Of a DNA stretch of 64,000 nt, positions 1-10,550 are shown one piece after another; the stretch's first letter is position 1; each line of letters starts with the position of its first letter. The stretch comes from Gnetum montanum. Lineage: Eukaryota; Streptophyta; Gnetopsida; Gnetales; Gnetaceae. A program made the position numbers and the translations under genes. The notes under the pieces were generated by a model, which was not told the origin of the DNA, did not search any database, and saw nothing but the letters and a program-made list of their open reading frames with translations. The stretch lies in assembly GCA_015680685.1 (NCBI GenBank), contig MNCI01016353.1:384056-448055 (forward strand). The letters run 5' to 3'.

Positions 1-303
1 GTTTGGACTTGGTTTGAATCCTAGACAGAGAGGCTAATGATTACCTTAACCACTAATAAAACACAAGAATACATTATGCCTATGGTAAGACACCTCACAT
101 TATGATTTCTACAATCCCTTCTAAAACCATTTCATCTCACTGTTTAAATTATCATAACTTATGATTTTGTGTAACATAGAGTTATTTTCCCAATTTGGTG
201 GTAGTAATATGTGTGTTTTTCTAAATAGCTATGCATTACATTCAACTCCTTAAGTGCCTAAGAACACCTCTAGGCATGGTTATGCAAGGGCATTAAAGGT
301 TGA

Positions 304-329
304 AGCCTACTTTGGGAAGGACCCATTTG
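304..329 (+). other. Conserved noncoding block, copy 1
   Basis: This is a G/C-rich segment of the form GCCTACTTTGGGAAGGACCC. It recurs at 5834-5860 and 19151-19180 on the plus strand, and at 47951-47978 and 61227-61255 on the minus strand, always between the Gag/protease part and ORF3. It stands out because the DNA around it has diverged much more. Its function is unknown; a cis-acting RNA signal is possible. Confidence 0.6.
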
Positions 330-659
330 TATAACTATTGTATCTTATACCTGCCAAGTGATTCCACATCATCATGAGCCTTCTAGTTTCAATAAATAAC
401 TATAAACACTTCCCATATCATTCACACTATCGGTTTTAATAACACAACAATGTTGTTTTTCTCATCCATGCCATCAATAACTCATATACTTTCATAGCCC
501 AGGATTCCTTAATCATAGACTTTCAATGCTTATTTTTCATAATTAAAACATCATCTCCATATCAAGACCCTTTCAACATGATGCATATCTTCCAACTATC
601 CTATGGGATCCAATTTTTTCCAAGAAAAACATTCAAAAATTTTGACTTTTCTATGGTGA

Positions 660-746
660 TATCATATCTACAATATTGCAGGCACCTACAATATCGCATC
701 TATGATGTCGCATTTACGATATCACACTCATAAATACTATATATAG
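660..746 (+). promoter_or_regulatory. Promoter-like stretch upstream of ORF3, copy 1
   Basis: Several ATATCG/CGATAT-type short palindromic words (660-725) are followed by a TATA-like run (ACTATATATAG, 736-746). About 500 bp further on is the ORF3 acceptor and ATG. The arrangement copies the U3 region of the LTRs in this window: a palindromic array, then a TATA box. The homologous place in the second copy (6165-6242) has the same architecture with different words. A promoter role is inferred. Confidence 0.4.
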
Positions 747-1251
747 CGTGGGGGAGTTAGAAAATATTTTTCATTTCTAAATTTCATAAGAAGGGAGTTG
801 TTGCGAATTTTTCTTTGTAGCTAAGAGCTCTAACACTCCAACTCCTAATGCCCATAACTTGCTCATTATTGCCCCAATTTGTGTGATTTTCAAATCTACG
901 AGATCCCAAAGTGATCACCTTAGTCATTCGGGGGGTGCTAGTAAGGGAAATTTGAGTTGATTTTTTCAAAATTGCTAACAACTAGAAGATATTATAGGGG
1001 TAAATCTAAGGAAACATATTAAGAATTTTTAAAGTAAATCACTCATGTTAAGGCCAAAAAAACTTTAAGAAGACTTCTAATTGATCATACCACTCATTTA
1101 AAGTACTAATGAGGTTGTTATTGAAAAATTTTCTAACTTTACAATCATAATGAACTAAGAACCTGATATAACTAAGGGTATGAGTAAGCTATCAAATTTT
1201 TGCTCATTTATGAGAATATTCTAGTAATTTCAAACCCTTAATTGATTGTAG

Positions 1252-3660
1252 ATGGTCCCAAAAATAGGAGCACAAGGAGAACTCCCATGATCGGTAAGCA
1301 AAAGACCACAAGGCCATGGAAGAGGATAAGCAAGTGAGTAAAATTCGAGTAGAACAAGGAGAGTAGGAAGCACAATCTTTCAACATTCATCAACAAACTC
1401 CTATCACAGAGCAATCTGCTCAAGTAGAAGTAGATGTTCCACCGATGCCTGTCTATGGATAACAACTTACACTGTCACTTGAATGCCTTTAGGGTGTTCA
1501 AGAAAAATCCATAATGTCAACAGTTATTGTGGAACTTAACTTTGGTCCATTCTTGAAATTTGCTCTAGAAGCTATTAAGGCCCAACTTCAATCATGTCCT
1601 TTGTGGCCTACTTTGACAAACAATGGAGAATGATATTTAGGAGAAACACTCTAGTTTTGGCAAAATTAAGAAGCTAATGCGATAGTCAAAATTGAAAGAA
1701 TCTTGGTATCTTACTCAGTTAAGGTAATAGCAAAGGTATTGAATGTGCCTAATCAAGGAGCAAAGGTGGCATAGATATCAACTAGATCTGACATAGATGC
1801 CAAGAACCTATGGTTGTAGCAAGCATATGGCAAGGAAGATAAAGAATATAGTGAATTAACTACAAAAGAAAAGATCTATTTCAAAATTGGCACTTATCAC
1901 ATGTTTTCTACTAAGAGATTGAATAGAATCTCTATATATGCAGCCAGAAGGAGTGCAATATTAATGGGAAAATTCAATGGAAACATCGCTCACCTCTACT
2001 TTACAGAGATCAAAAGGTGGTTCAAAGAAAAGAAGGCAGGGAAGTGAACACTTCCATTTCTTTGCCTTATTCGAAAGTCATGTAAACAAGCTAGTATCCT
2101 AGAGTATACAAATGATGCATTAAGATTGGCATAGAATGCTTCCTATGTTGAAATGCTCAAGCTAGTGCTTACCAAAAAGGACCAATTAGAAGAACAACTA
2201 AGCATTGAGGAGACTACCCAACCCACAAAAGAATAGCAGCAACAACCACAAGTTCCACCACCATCGTCACAATATTACCAACCTTTAGTGAGTCATCTGC
2301 AACAAATTGCAGAAACTATTAGTTGGGGAAGTAGAGAAGAGGCCAATCTATTCAAAGTTATTAATGATGCAGTTAGACCAACCATTTCAACCAATCCTAC
2401 TAGTGGACAAATATTGTTGTAGTTAGGAGGAGAGGCCCAGTGGTCATAAGAAATTTTCAAGAATGTTGCATCGTTCCAAGTGGTACTTGAATCTGGAGAA
2501 GGAGCCATAGTTGTGGTCCTGCAACATCATGATGTAGTGGGAGCCACATAAGTGATCACAGATCACATCAAAGTATCATTTAATATACCTATTGTGCCAC
2601 CAACTAATATTGCTGGAACCAAAGATGCTGAAATGGCAATTGGTACCTCTATGACTTCTATAAAACATGAAGATGTGTTAGATAGACTCTTGCAAATAGA
2701 ACAAGTTATGACAAATTTATTTGATATTCCTAGTGATATCACTGAAACACAATTTGAATTAATTGCTACCAAAGAAAAATTAATCATGACTGAAACCAAG
2801 GTAGAGCATGCTGAGAATGAGCTTTGTCGATTATAGGAAGAGCAAAAAGGAGAGATCCAACTCAATTCATAGCACCAGATCAAATAGCATAATTCAAAAC
2901 TGACTAGATCAATTTCCTCCTTAGAGCATATGAGAAAGAAAAGGCAGTATGGAATGCTTTAGTAGCCAAAGCCCAATCATATGCCCATACGAAAGCACTT
3001 GTTGCCTTACAGGAAGAAAATAAACAACTCACTGCAGACAACATGAGGTTGACCATAATAGAAAAGTAAAAAAACACTCTAGAAGAAAGCATTTATCAGT
3101 TGAGAGAGCAGCTAGTGAGGGTCAACCAAGATATGAGCCTTCTCGCAAAAGAAAACAAAACCATCTCTATGGAGGAGGTATGTGCCATTAGACAAAAATC
3201 AGTTATCTAAATTAGCGCATGGTAAAAAAAGGCTAAGAAACATGAAAGGCTTGAAAAACACTTCCAAGACCAAGTGGGCATGTACAAAAAGATAAATGAG
3301 AAAGAAATCTAGATGGGAAAGGCCAAAATCAGTTCTATTGCAACACAAAATCCCAATTGGCAACCCATCATGGACAACATGGCCCATACCTATCAAGTAG
3401 AACTGAAAAATAAAGACCTACAAATAGAGGATTTAAAAGAACACATGGCATTAGCAAACCTTTGTTAAACTAATTTGGCCATGCTAATAGTAGACAAGCC
3501 CAAAAATGAGCTAGAATAGCCAGTAGCAGCCCCCTATGCCTTGTATGAGAAGGATTTTGCAGATAGAAAAGATGCTCTACAAAAATTTCAAGTAGCAAAC
3601 TCAAAACTAGAAGCAGTTAAGGCTGGCTACCAAGGGCAAAAAGATGTAGTAGTGAATCTG
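1252..3660 (+). pseudogene. Retroelement ORF3, copy 1 (decayed; plant transposon-type domain plus coiled coil)
   Basis: The reading frame begins with ATG at 1252, directly after a TTGATTGTAG acceptor-like sequence. Many stops and shifts break it. The segment at about 1740-2090 matches the better preserved copy at 7249-7610 and includes an LPFxCLI-type motif near 2048-2080. That motif resembles the plant-specific 'putative plant transposon protein' domain, a resemblance judged from memory. The region 2552-3640 is rich in E, K, Q, L and A and looks like long coiled coil; its best open piece is 2552-2836. The product's function is unknown. The last codons run straight into protease sequence at about 3665. 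Confidence 0.6.
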
Positions 3661-3665
3661 GCCAA

Positions 3666-4160
3666 AAGATTAACAAACTGGATAAAAATAGTTACAAACT
3701 GGATAAAGGTAGGACCACTTCCTAAGAAAAGAATTGATCTAGGAGTTCCTTTGATTTATCTACTAGTAGCTAAAAATTTGCCATGCAAAGCTCTATTAGA
3801 CTCAGGATCCAGGGTAAATTTGATCTCTTATGAAACATATCAAGCATGGAACCTACCACCCTTGAAGCAATGCAATATAAGGTTGGAGCTTGTAGATCAA
3901 TCTGTGGCCATTCCTTTGGGATAGATAGAGGATGTGGTGACCACTATCAATGGGTGGTCTTATCTAATAGACTTCCTTATGATTGATGTGAAAAATGATG
4001 ATAAGGAATTCCCAATTATTATGGGGAGGGCATGGCTTAGCACAATTGATGCTAAGTTAATTATGAGAGATTTATCTATCAAAATCTCTAAGTAAGACAA
4101 GCATGGGGCCATACATATGCAACGAATTTCATGCATTACTGCTGATAGCAAAAGGTACAA
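3666..4160 (+). pseudogene. Retropepsin-like aspartic protease region of retroelement
   Basis: The translated sequence contains the retroviral-type aspartic protease signature: LLDSGS with the DSG codons at 3799-3807. It is followed by VNLIS and, about 75 codons on, by a FPIIMGRAWL stretch corresponding to the family's second conserved motif (hydrophobic-hydrophobic-G-R). The protein aligns closely by eye with the protease at 49366-49900 on the minus strand. An in-frame TAG at about 3922 and another near 4093 break it. Just before the domain the motif TNWIK occurs twice (3670-3715), marking the join with ORF3 of fragment A. The protease would have cleaved the Gag precursor; this copy is dead. 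Confidence 0.75.
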
Positions 4161-4310
4161 TCATGGACCGACCTTATAGAATGTTAACACAATCATCACA
4201 CCAGTCCACAACAATAGTGAAAAGCAAACGTGTGCAAAAGAAATAGCATGGGCCACCAAACCAAAAGACACCCAGTGGTAAATAATTGAGAACTTTCAAC
4301 TATCCAAAAA

Positions 4311-4556
4311 TGCATGGAACAATTTGATTCACTTATTAATTCCTATTCTAAAAAGACGAATCCAACTGAGAGCCCAAAAACAAATTTATTAAATCATAAT
4401 CATACACCACTAGGGAAAGAAAACAAGAACTTAGATGACCAAGATTCCATTAGCATCAAGATTACTTGGGACGACAACCAAAAAGTTAGATCACTAAGGA
4501 TGATAATTGAACCACCTAGAGTGTATGATCTAGGAGAACTAGGAAGCATTTTCTAA
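4311..4556 (+). pseudogene. Retroelement post-protease tail, about 80 codons
   Basis: An open stretch (4314-4556) in a different frame from the protease continues a hydrophilic, asparagine- and lysine-rich tail, consistent with a frameshift near 4310. It ends with a short acidic/hydrophobic motif (YDLGELGSIF) before TAA. No known domain is recognised. It may be the original C-terminal end of the Gag-protease polyprotein in this branch; the element at 46-53 kb ends differently. Confidence 0.35.
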
Positions 4557-5527
4557 ACACTCACCCATGAGTTCAATCGTGGGGGAAGATACTTTATCTT
4601 GATTTAGGAATTAATAAGTGCTTTTTAATTCTTTTTACTTTTCCTATTTCTTGATATAATTTTTTCCATTCCTTTATACTTTTTACATTCTTTTCATTTT
4701 TCCACATTCTTTGATATTTTCTCATTCTTTTATACTTTTTATTTCTTAAATTTTTAATATTCTTTGTCAACTTTTAAATTGTTTAATGATTTTTCATTCT
4801 TTACACCTTTTTCCAATTCTTACTATAATTTTCATACTTTGTTTTCATTTCTTTTGTAAATAATTTTGATTATTAATAAAACACATTATGAATAAGGCAA
4901 GATGTAGTCCAATAAAGTGAAGATTTCTCTATGTTATCAAGTCATAAGGGATTGATTATTTGAATAGTAAGCCCACACCAGTCATCCATCCATCCCATTA
5001 ATAAGAGGTTTTTACCATGGCCATAATGATATTCTTCTCATCATATAACTAAGAATAAACTTATAATCATTATGGCTAGACCAAAAAGTGAAGAACCACA
5101 TGGGAATGTAAAGGATATGACATCAAGGGGATTTTTGGACTCTCTTGAATTACTTTTATATGTTCTATCATGTTGCTAAGGTTGTATTATGTCCTTGTAG
5201 ATCTAACAAAAAATGGGAGTATGAGTATAATAAGTGCTACCTTATCATGTTACTGGAAAGACATGTCACCCATGCTTGAAGGTAGTCCTCTGATAAGGTT
5301 AACACAGATAAAAATAAAAGAGCACAAAATAAATTTTTGGAGGTCCCACTGGAAAGACATGTTACCTATGCCTAAAGGTAGGCAACGTCTTAGAAATCTA
5401 AAAAATAAAAACAATACCATGAATAAACTCTTCCCTTAGACAGTACATCAAGTGATGATACTCCTTATACTAGTGGTAGTCTTACAATTGTAATTCCAAG
5501 AGATGAAACAATGTGATGTCCGTGAAA
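4557..5527 (+). other. Noncoding spacer of retroelement fragment B
   Basis: A T-rich stretch (4610-4870, many TTCTTTT-type words) is followed by a better conserved part. The segment around 5090-5155 contains TGACATCAAGGGGA and matches the minus strand near 61845-61870 and 48645-48665, at the same place in the related elements. No supportable reading frame was seen. Confidence 0.5.
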
Positions 5528-5833
5528 TGTGGTCTGGACTTGGCTTGAATCTTAGACAAAAAGGCTAATGATTATTTTAAGCATTAATAAAACACAAGAA
5601 TTCATTGTGTCTATGGTAAGATACCTCATGTCCTGATTTCTACAATCCCTTCTAAGTCCATCTCGTCTCACTATATGAATAATCATAACTTATGGTTTTG
5701 TGTAACATAGCATAATTTTCCTAACTTGGTGGTACTAACACGTGTGTTTTGCTAGACAAGTATGCATTACATTTAAGTCCTTAAGTGCCCAAGGACACTT
5801 TAGGCATGATTATACAAGGGCATTAAGGGTTGG

Positions 5834-5860
5834 AGCCTACTTTGGGGAGGACCCACTTGT
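5834..5860 (+). other. Conserved noncoding block, copy 2
   Basis: This is the best preserved copy of the shared block, with the core CTTTGGGGAGGACCCACTTG. Upstream it is preceded by ACAAGGGCATTAAGGG, which also recurs in fragment A and element C. It lies about 950 bp upstream of the ORF3 ATG. Confidence 0.6.
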
Positions 5861-6164
5861 ATAACTGTTGTATCTTATACTTTTCCAACAATTCCACATC
5901 ATCTTGAACCTTCCATGTTAATCAAAACTTCCCTTTACATCACATAACTTCTGTTCTATACGAAATAATTCATTACCCATCTCATCAACAATTCATATAA
6001 CTCAGGATTCCTTCTTTATACATTTTCTATGTCAAATGTGCACTAAATATGCATCATTCATAGTCCAAGACACTTTAAATATGCTTTAAACCTTCCAAAC
6101 ATTCAAAAAGAATTATTTTTCATCCTCAAACATCATAAAAAAATGTAAAATTTTGGCCTCCAAT

Positions 6165-6242
6165 ACCCAATATTGGATCGGCCTCAATATCGAATCCCCA
6201 ATGTCGAATCCTCAGTATTGGATTGAACAAAAAGTATAAATA
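6165..6242 (+). promoter_or_regulatory. Promoter-like stretch upstream of ORF3, copy 2
   Basis: Words built on CAATATTG, AATATCGAAT and AATGTCGAAT repeat in both orientations (6165-6225). A clean TATA box, TATAAATA, follows at 6235-6242. About 550 bp separate it from the ORF3 ATG. In the LTRs of this family a palindromic array likewise precedes a TATAAATA box, so this may be an internal promoter driving ORF3 separately from the LTR. That is inference from layout only. Confidence 0.45.
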
Positions 6243-6414
6243 GGTGGACACTTAGCCGAATTTTTCATTTTTCACATCTGCACCCAAGGGAGTTTTTAAA
6301 TTTTATTCTCTAATTTGAGCTCTAGCGTCTAGCTTCCCCAAGCCATAACTTGCACATTATTATTATGATTTTCATAATTTTTGAGTCTATTTGATCCTGG
6401 AGTGCTCATATTAA

Positions 6415-6428
6415 GGGGGGGGGGGGGG

Positions 6429-6460
<32 letters not shown>
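6415..6460. repeat. Poly-G / (GA)n microsatellite
   Basis: A run of 17 G residues is followed directly by about 15 GA dinucleotides. The homologous place in fragment A (near 930) has only six G residues followed by TGCTAG, so the tract expanded in this copy. Confidence 0.95.
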
Positions 6461-6462
<2 letters not shown>

Positions 6463-6790
6463 TTCTAGTAAGGAAAATCAAAGCTAGTTTTTCAAAATTT
6501 GCTAACGTCTGGAAGGTATTACAAGGATAAGTCTAAAGGAAAATAACAAAAAATAAAAATAAAAGAAAATCACTCCTATTAAGGCCAAAACAAATTAAAT
6601 AAGACTCCTAATCAACCATACCAATTATCTTTGGCCATATAGACACATTAAGGGGGTTACTTCTGAAAATTTCCTAACTCTACAATCATAATAAACTAAG
6701 AACCTAATGTAACTAAGGGTACAAGTAAGGTATAAAACTGTAACAATTTGTGCAAGCCCTTAATAACTCCAAATCCTTGATTGATTGTAG

Positions 6791-9548
6791 ATGGTCCCAA
6801 AAAGAGAAGCACAAGGAGGACTTCCACGACCAACAAGCAAGAGACTAAGAGGCAGTGGTAGAGGTCAAACAGGAGAATAAGAACCAAAACATGTGAAGCA
6901 GGAAGTGCAATCATTCAGCATCCATCAAGAAAGACCTACTAAATAGTTGGCCTAAGGAGAGGTAGAGGAACCACAAGTACAAGGACAATACCTCACATTG
7001 TCACCAAACTACCTTCAAGCTATCCAAGAAAGGTCAATCCTGACCACAATCATTATGGAAATGAACTTTGATCCATTTGTGGAGTCTGTTTTGGAAGTGG
7101 TAAAGATGCAACTCCAAGCATCACTACTATGGCCTCCCCTACAAACAATGGAGAATGGTATCTTAGGAAGACTTATCAATTTTGACATAATAAAGAAGAA
7201 GGCACTACAGTCAACATCAAAGGAGTTTCAATTTCATATTCAGTCGAGGTGATGACTGAAGCTCTAAACATACCCAATGAAGGGACAAAGATCGCACATC
7301 TGTCCACCAAATCAGATGCCAAAACCAGAAAACTATGGTTGAAACAAGCATATGGAAAAGAAGACAAGGGATACAATGAATTAACTTTGGAGGAAATAAT
7401 TTATTTCAAAATTAGCACATATTACTTGTTCCCATCAAAAGGATTAAATAGATTATCCACCTATGCGGCCAAAGGAAGTGTGATCCTGATGGAAAAATAT
7501 AATGCCAATCTTGCACAACTCTACTTTATGGAGATCCAGAAGTAGTTCGAAGAAAAGAATGTAGGGAAGCTAATACTTCCATTTCCTTGCCTTATTAGGA
7601 AGCTATGCAAATGTGTTGGGATCTTGGGATACACCAATGATGTTCCTAGGAAGGCCTAGAATGCCTTGTACACTGAACTACTTAAGCCAGCACCACCCAG
7701 GAAAGACCAGGGTGAGGAACAAACCAACATTGGGAAAACCACATAAACTATTAAACAACAATAGCAAGTGGGACCTAATGGCTAGCAGAAAGAGCAACAA
7801 CAGTAGCAAGAATAGGAGCAACAACAAGAATAGTAATAATAATAAGTTCCACCACTGCCGCCATAGGATTATAAGCCATCAATGAGTCATCTGCAACAAA
7901 TTGTAAAGATTGTCAACTAAGTAACAAGGAAGGAGGCCAACCTCTATAAAGTAATTAACAATGCCATCCAGCCCACAATTTCTACAGACCTCGTAAGTGG
8001 ACAAATGTCATTGCAATCAGGAGGAGATGCCCAATGGTCACAATAGATCTTTAGAAACACTGCATCATTCCAGGTGGTTCTAGAGACTATAAAAGAGCCA
8101 TAATTATGATAATGCAGCACTAGGATGCAACAGAAGCATCAAAGGTAATCACAAATCTCATTAGAAAATCCTTAAATGTACCTGTTGTGCCACCAGCAAA
8201 TCTAACTAGAACTAGAGATGCTTATATACTAGTTGGAACCTTAATGACTCCTACAAACCATGAAGATGTGCTAGACTGACTACTGCAGACTGGGTAAGTA
8301 ATGATAACTCTTTTTGACATCCCAAGTGATGTCACTATAGTGTAGTCAAAACTAATTTCCACCAAGGGTAAATTGGTCATGGCAGAGACTAGGGTAGAGC
8401 ATGCAAAAGCTAACACCCTCATATTATAGGAAGAGCTCATAGCCTTAAGAGCCAAACACAGAAACCCACCTTAATTCATTACACCTAACCAACTGGAACA
8501 ATTTAGAATAGAGCAAATCAACTACCTGATTAAGCAAAACAAGCAGATAGAAAATGAGAAGGAAAAAGCAGTGTGGAATGCCTTAATAGCAGAAGCCCAA
8601 ACATATGTATATGCTAAGGCACTAACCGCAGCACAAGAAGAGAACAAGCAACTCATTGTAGATAATATGCGATTGACCACTATGAAGAAATAGAAGAACA
8701 TCCTAGAGAAAAGCATCCACCAGTTAAGAGAACAACTAGTGAGGCTTAACTAGGACATGAGCTACCTCGCACAAGAAAATAGAATCCTCTCAATGATGGA
8801 GGTATGCGCTATTTGTTAGAAATCAACCATTGAAATAAGCACATGGCAGAATGAGGCAAAAAAACATGAAAGGCTCAAAGAACACTTTCATGACCAAGTG
8901 AGCATGTACAAGTAGATCTATGAAAAAGAGATTTAGATGGTGAAGGCCATAATCAACTCCATATCAATGTAGAATCCAGACTGACAACCCATCTTGGACA
9001 ATTATGCCCATGTCCACCAAGCAAAAGTTAAGAACAAAGACCTACAAATTGAAGAGAAGAAATAGTACATGGGGTTAGCTAACCTTCGCTATGCTAACCT
9101 AACCATGTTAACAACAAATAGGCCCAAAAATGAACTGGAATAACAAGTAGTAGCCACATATGCACTGTACAAGAAGGAGTTTGCATATCGCAAAGATGCC
9201 TTACAGAAACTTCAGATGACAAACTTCGAATTAGAAGAAATAAAGGCTAGCTACCATGGGCAGAAAGATGTTGCAATAAACTTGGCTAGAAGATTATCAG
9301 ATTACCATGAACTCTAGGCAAAGGATAGAGCATTTGAAGAGGAGATGAGACAATTTGTGGCATTATACGTTAAAGCCAATCAGATGTTTTTGTAGGTACC
9401 ATGTCCATGGGATGTACCAACTCTATCAAATATTGCACAACAAACCTGGACAGTGCATGACCCTAGAACAGAGGAAGAGAAACTTCACGTAGAAGCTTGA
9501 TGACAAGGAAAAGTAATCAATGGAGGAGCCACTGCCACCAGTCATGAT
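6791..9548 (+). pseudogene. Retroelement ORF3, copy 2 (best preserved)
   Basis: ATG at 6791 follows TTGATTGTAG (acceptor-like AG at 6789-6790). Open stretches lie at 6998-7252 and 7249-7545, with in-frame stops between and beyond. The N-terminal start is basic (MVPKREAQGGLP). The central domain (about 7000-7610) ends in ILPFPCLIRKLC at 7572-7608. This fits the plant-specific 'putative plant transposon protein' domain known from other plant LTR elements, by resemblance only. A Q/N-rich linker (7740-7860) follows, then a long E/K/Q/L-rich, coiled-coil-like region (about 8200-9480). The frame ends with MEEPLPP near 9520-9546, matching the ORF3 C-terminus in the element at 60.5 kb. Its position between protease and 3' LTR is that of an env-like extra ORF. 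No transmembrane segment was seen, so an envelope role is not supported. Confidence 0.65.
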
Positions 9549-9727
9549 AAAAGCTACATCGTGCTTCATCCAAGTTTTTTGTTTATTTTGTTTCAAGTTT
9601 TTCATGTCATATCTTATGTCAATTTTTGTAAAACACCACTATAGCATTTAAGAATTATGTCTATAGTTAATCAGTCATGTAAATCTACCTCCCAATTTTG
9701 TAAGGAACTCTATCCTCATTTTGTTTT

Positions 9728-10509
9728 TGATGAGACGTGAATTGCACAGGCCGCGATATCGCATATACGATATCGCGTCCGCCGCGATATCGAGTTGTTC
9801 CCTGCGATATCGCGTACGCGATATCCCGGTCCGCTGCCAAATCTATAAATAAGAGGTGATACTCCCCTCATTTGATATCATAGGCGTAAAGTAGCGAAGC
9901 TCTGGCGGATTGATCACCCTAGAGATAGAATATTTTCCATGTGCCCGCAGTAGGAGTCCCCCAAGTGAACGGTTCTTTATTCGAGCAGCTTTGTACCTGA
10001 ACGCAAGTTGTGTACGGCAATAAAGACGAACTTTGTGGNNNNNNNNNNNNNNNNNNNNNNNNNNNNNNNNNNNNNNNNNNNNNNNNNNNNNNNNNNNNNN
10101 NNNNNNNNNNNNNNNNNNNNNNNNNNNNNNNNNNNNNNNNNNNNNNNNNNNNNNNNNNNNNNNNNNNNNNNNNNNNNNNNNNNNNNNNNNNNNNNNNNNA
10201 GGGTGTGTACGGTAAGTGGAAATGGATGCTGACGCTAGGACTTAGTGCTGTAGTTAGAATTAGTTTTAGTCTCTCAACCCTTCACCATTTAGCATAGGAG
10301 ATAAACCGTAAAATACCAAAAAAATCATATACCTCAGACTTGCTTAACCATACACCGTGACACATACAAGCAAGCCTGGGAAGACAACGAACGATTAACC
10401 CCAAGTGTTCCATGAGGCGTTTAGGCATTTAGTCTGCGGAGTTCGACCGGATCGCGCGTGCTACGCTCGTTTCGTATGGTTGAGTGTAGGGGTACCTCGC
10501 CACTCATCA
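9728..10509 (+). mobile_element. Solo LTR with 5-bp target duplication
   Basis: The LTR starts TGATGAGACG and ends CCACTCATCA. The five bases GTTTT stand on both sides (9723-9727 and 10510-10514), the target-site duplication expected of an LTR element. There is no internal region, so the element was lost by LTR-LTR recombination. Near the start is a palindromic GATATCGC array (about 9750-9830), then TATAAATA (9844-9851) and AATAAA (10020-10025) in the expected U3-R order. It is the same subfamily as the LTRs at 46197-47196 and 52838-53469, in the opposite orientation. An N gap interrupts it. Confidence 0.85.
10039..10199. other. Assembly gap (161 N)
   Basis: A run of N inside the solo LTR. 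Compared with the LTR at 46197-47196, the missing part should be about 340 bp, so the gap length is not accurate. Confidence 0.95.
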
Positions 10510-10540
10510 GTTTTAACTCTAGGATGAGTTTTCAATCAGT

Positions 10541-10550
10541 CATGGGGGTA
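10541..10550 (+). other. Polypurine tract of fragment B
   Basis: CATGGGGGTA stands directly before the LTR start TGATAAGATG. The same sequence type (GTCATGGGGGTA or GTCGTGGGGGTA, then TGATGA) precedes the 3' LTRs at 20152, 47196 (minus) and 60335 (minus). It would prime plus-strand DNA synthesis. Confidence 0.75.

Larger units (their letters stand above)
1..3665 (+). mobile_element. LTR-retroelement fragment A (3' internal region, no LTR)
   Basis: This is the 3' internal part of a nonautonomous LTR element, cut by the window edge on the left. Positions 1-720 align by eye with 5530-6240, and 1240-3665 with 6780-9300, so it is a second copy of the unit found in fragment B. It holds a conserved noncoding block (304-329), a TATA-containing stretch (660-746) and ORF3 (from 1252). 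No polypurine tract or LTR follows. At about 3665 the sequence switches to a protease region that in a complete relative (49366-52425) lies upstream, not downstream, of ORF3. Recombination between two element copies is the simplest explanation. Confidence 0.7.

Noticed and set aside
6791-9548. ORF3 as a retroviral-type envelope gene
   Set aside because: The position fits, but no signal peptide, transmembrane segment or cysteine pattern is visible, and the second half is hydrophilic coiled coil.
10008-10297. ORFs spanning the N gaps (10039-10199 and 52538-52837)
   Set aside because: They are open only because N codons cannot be read as stops; the sequence is LTR.
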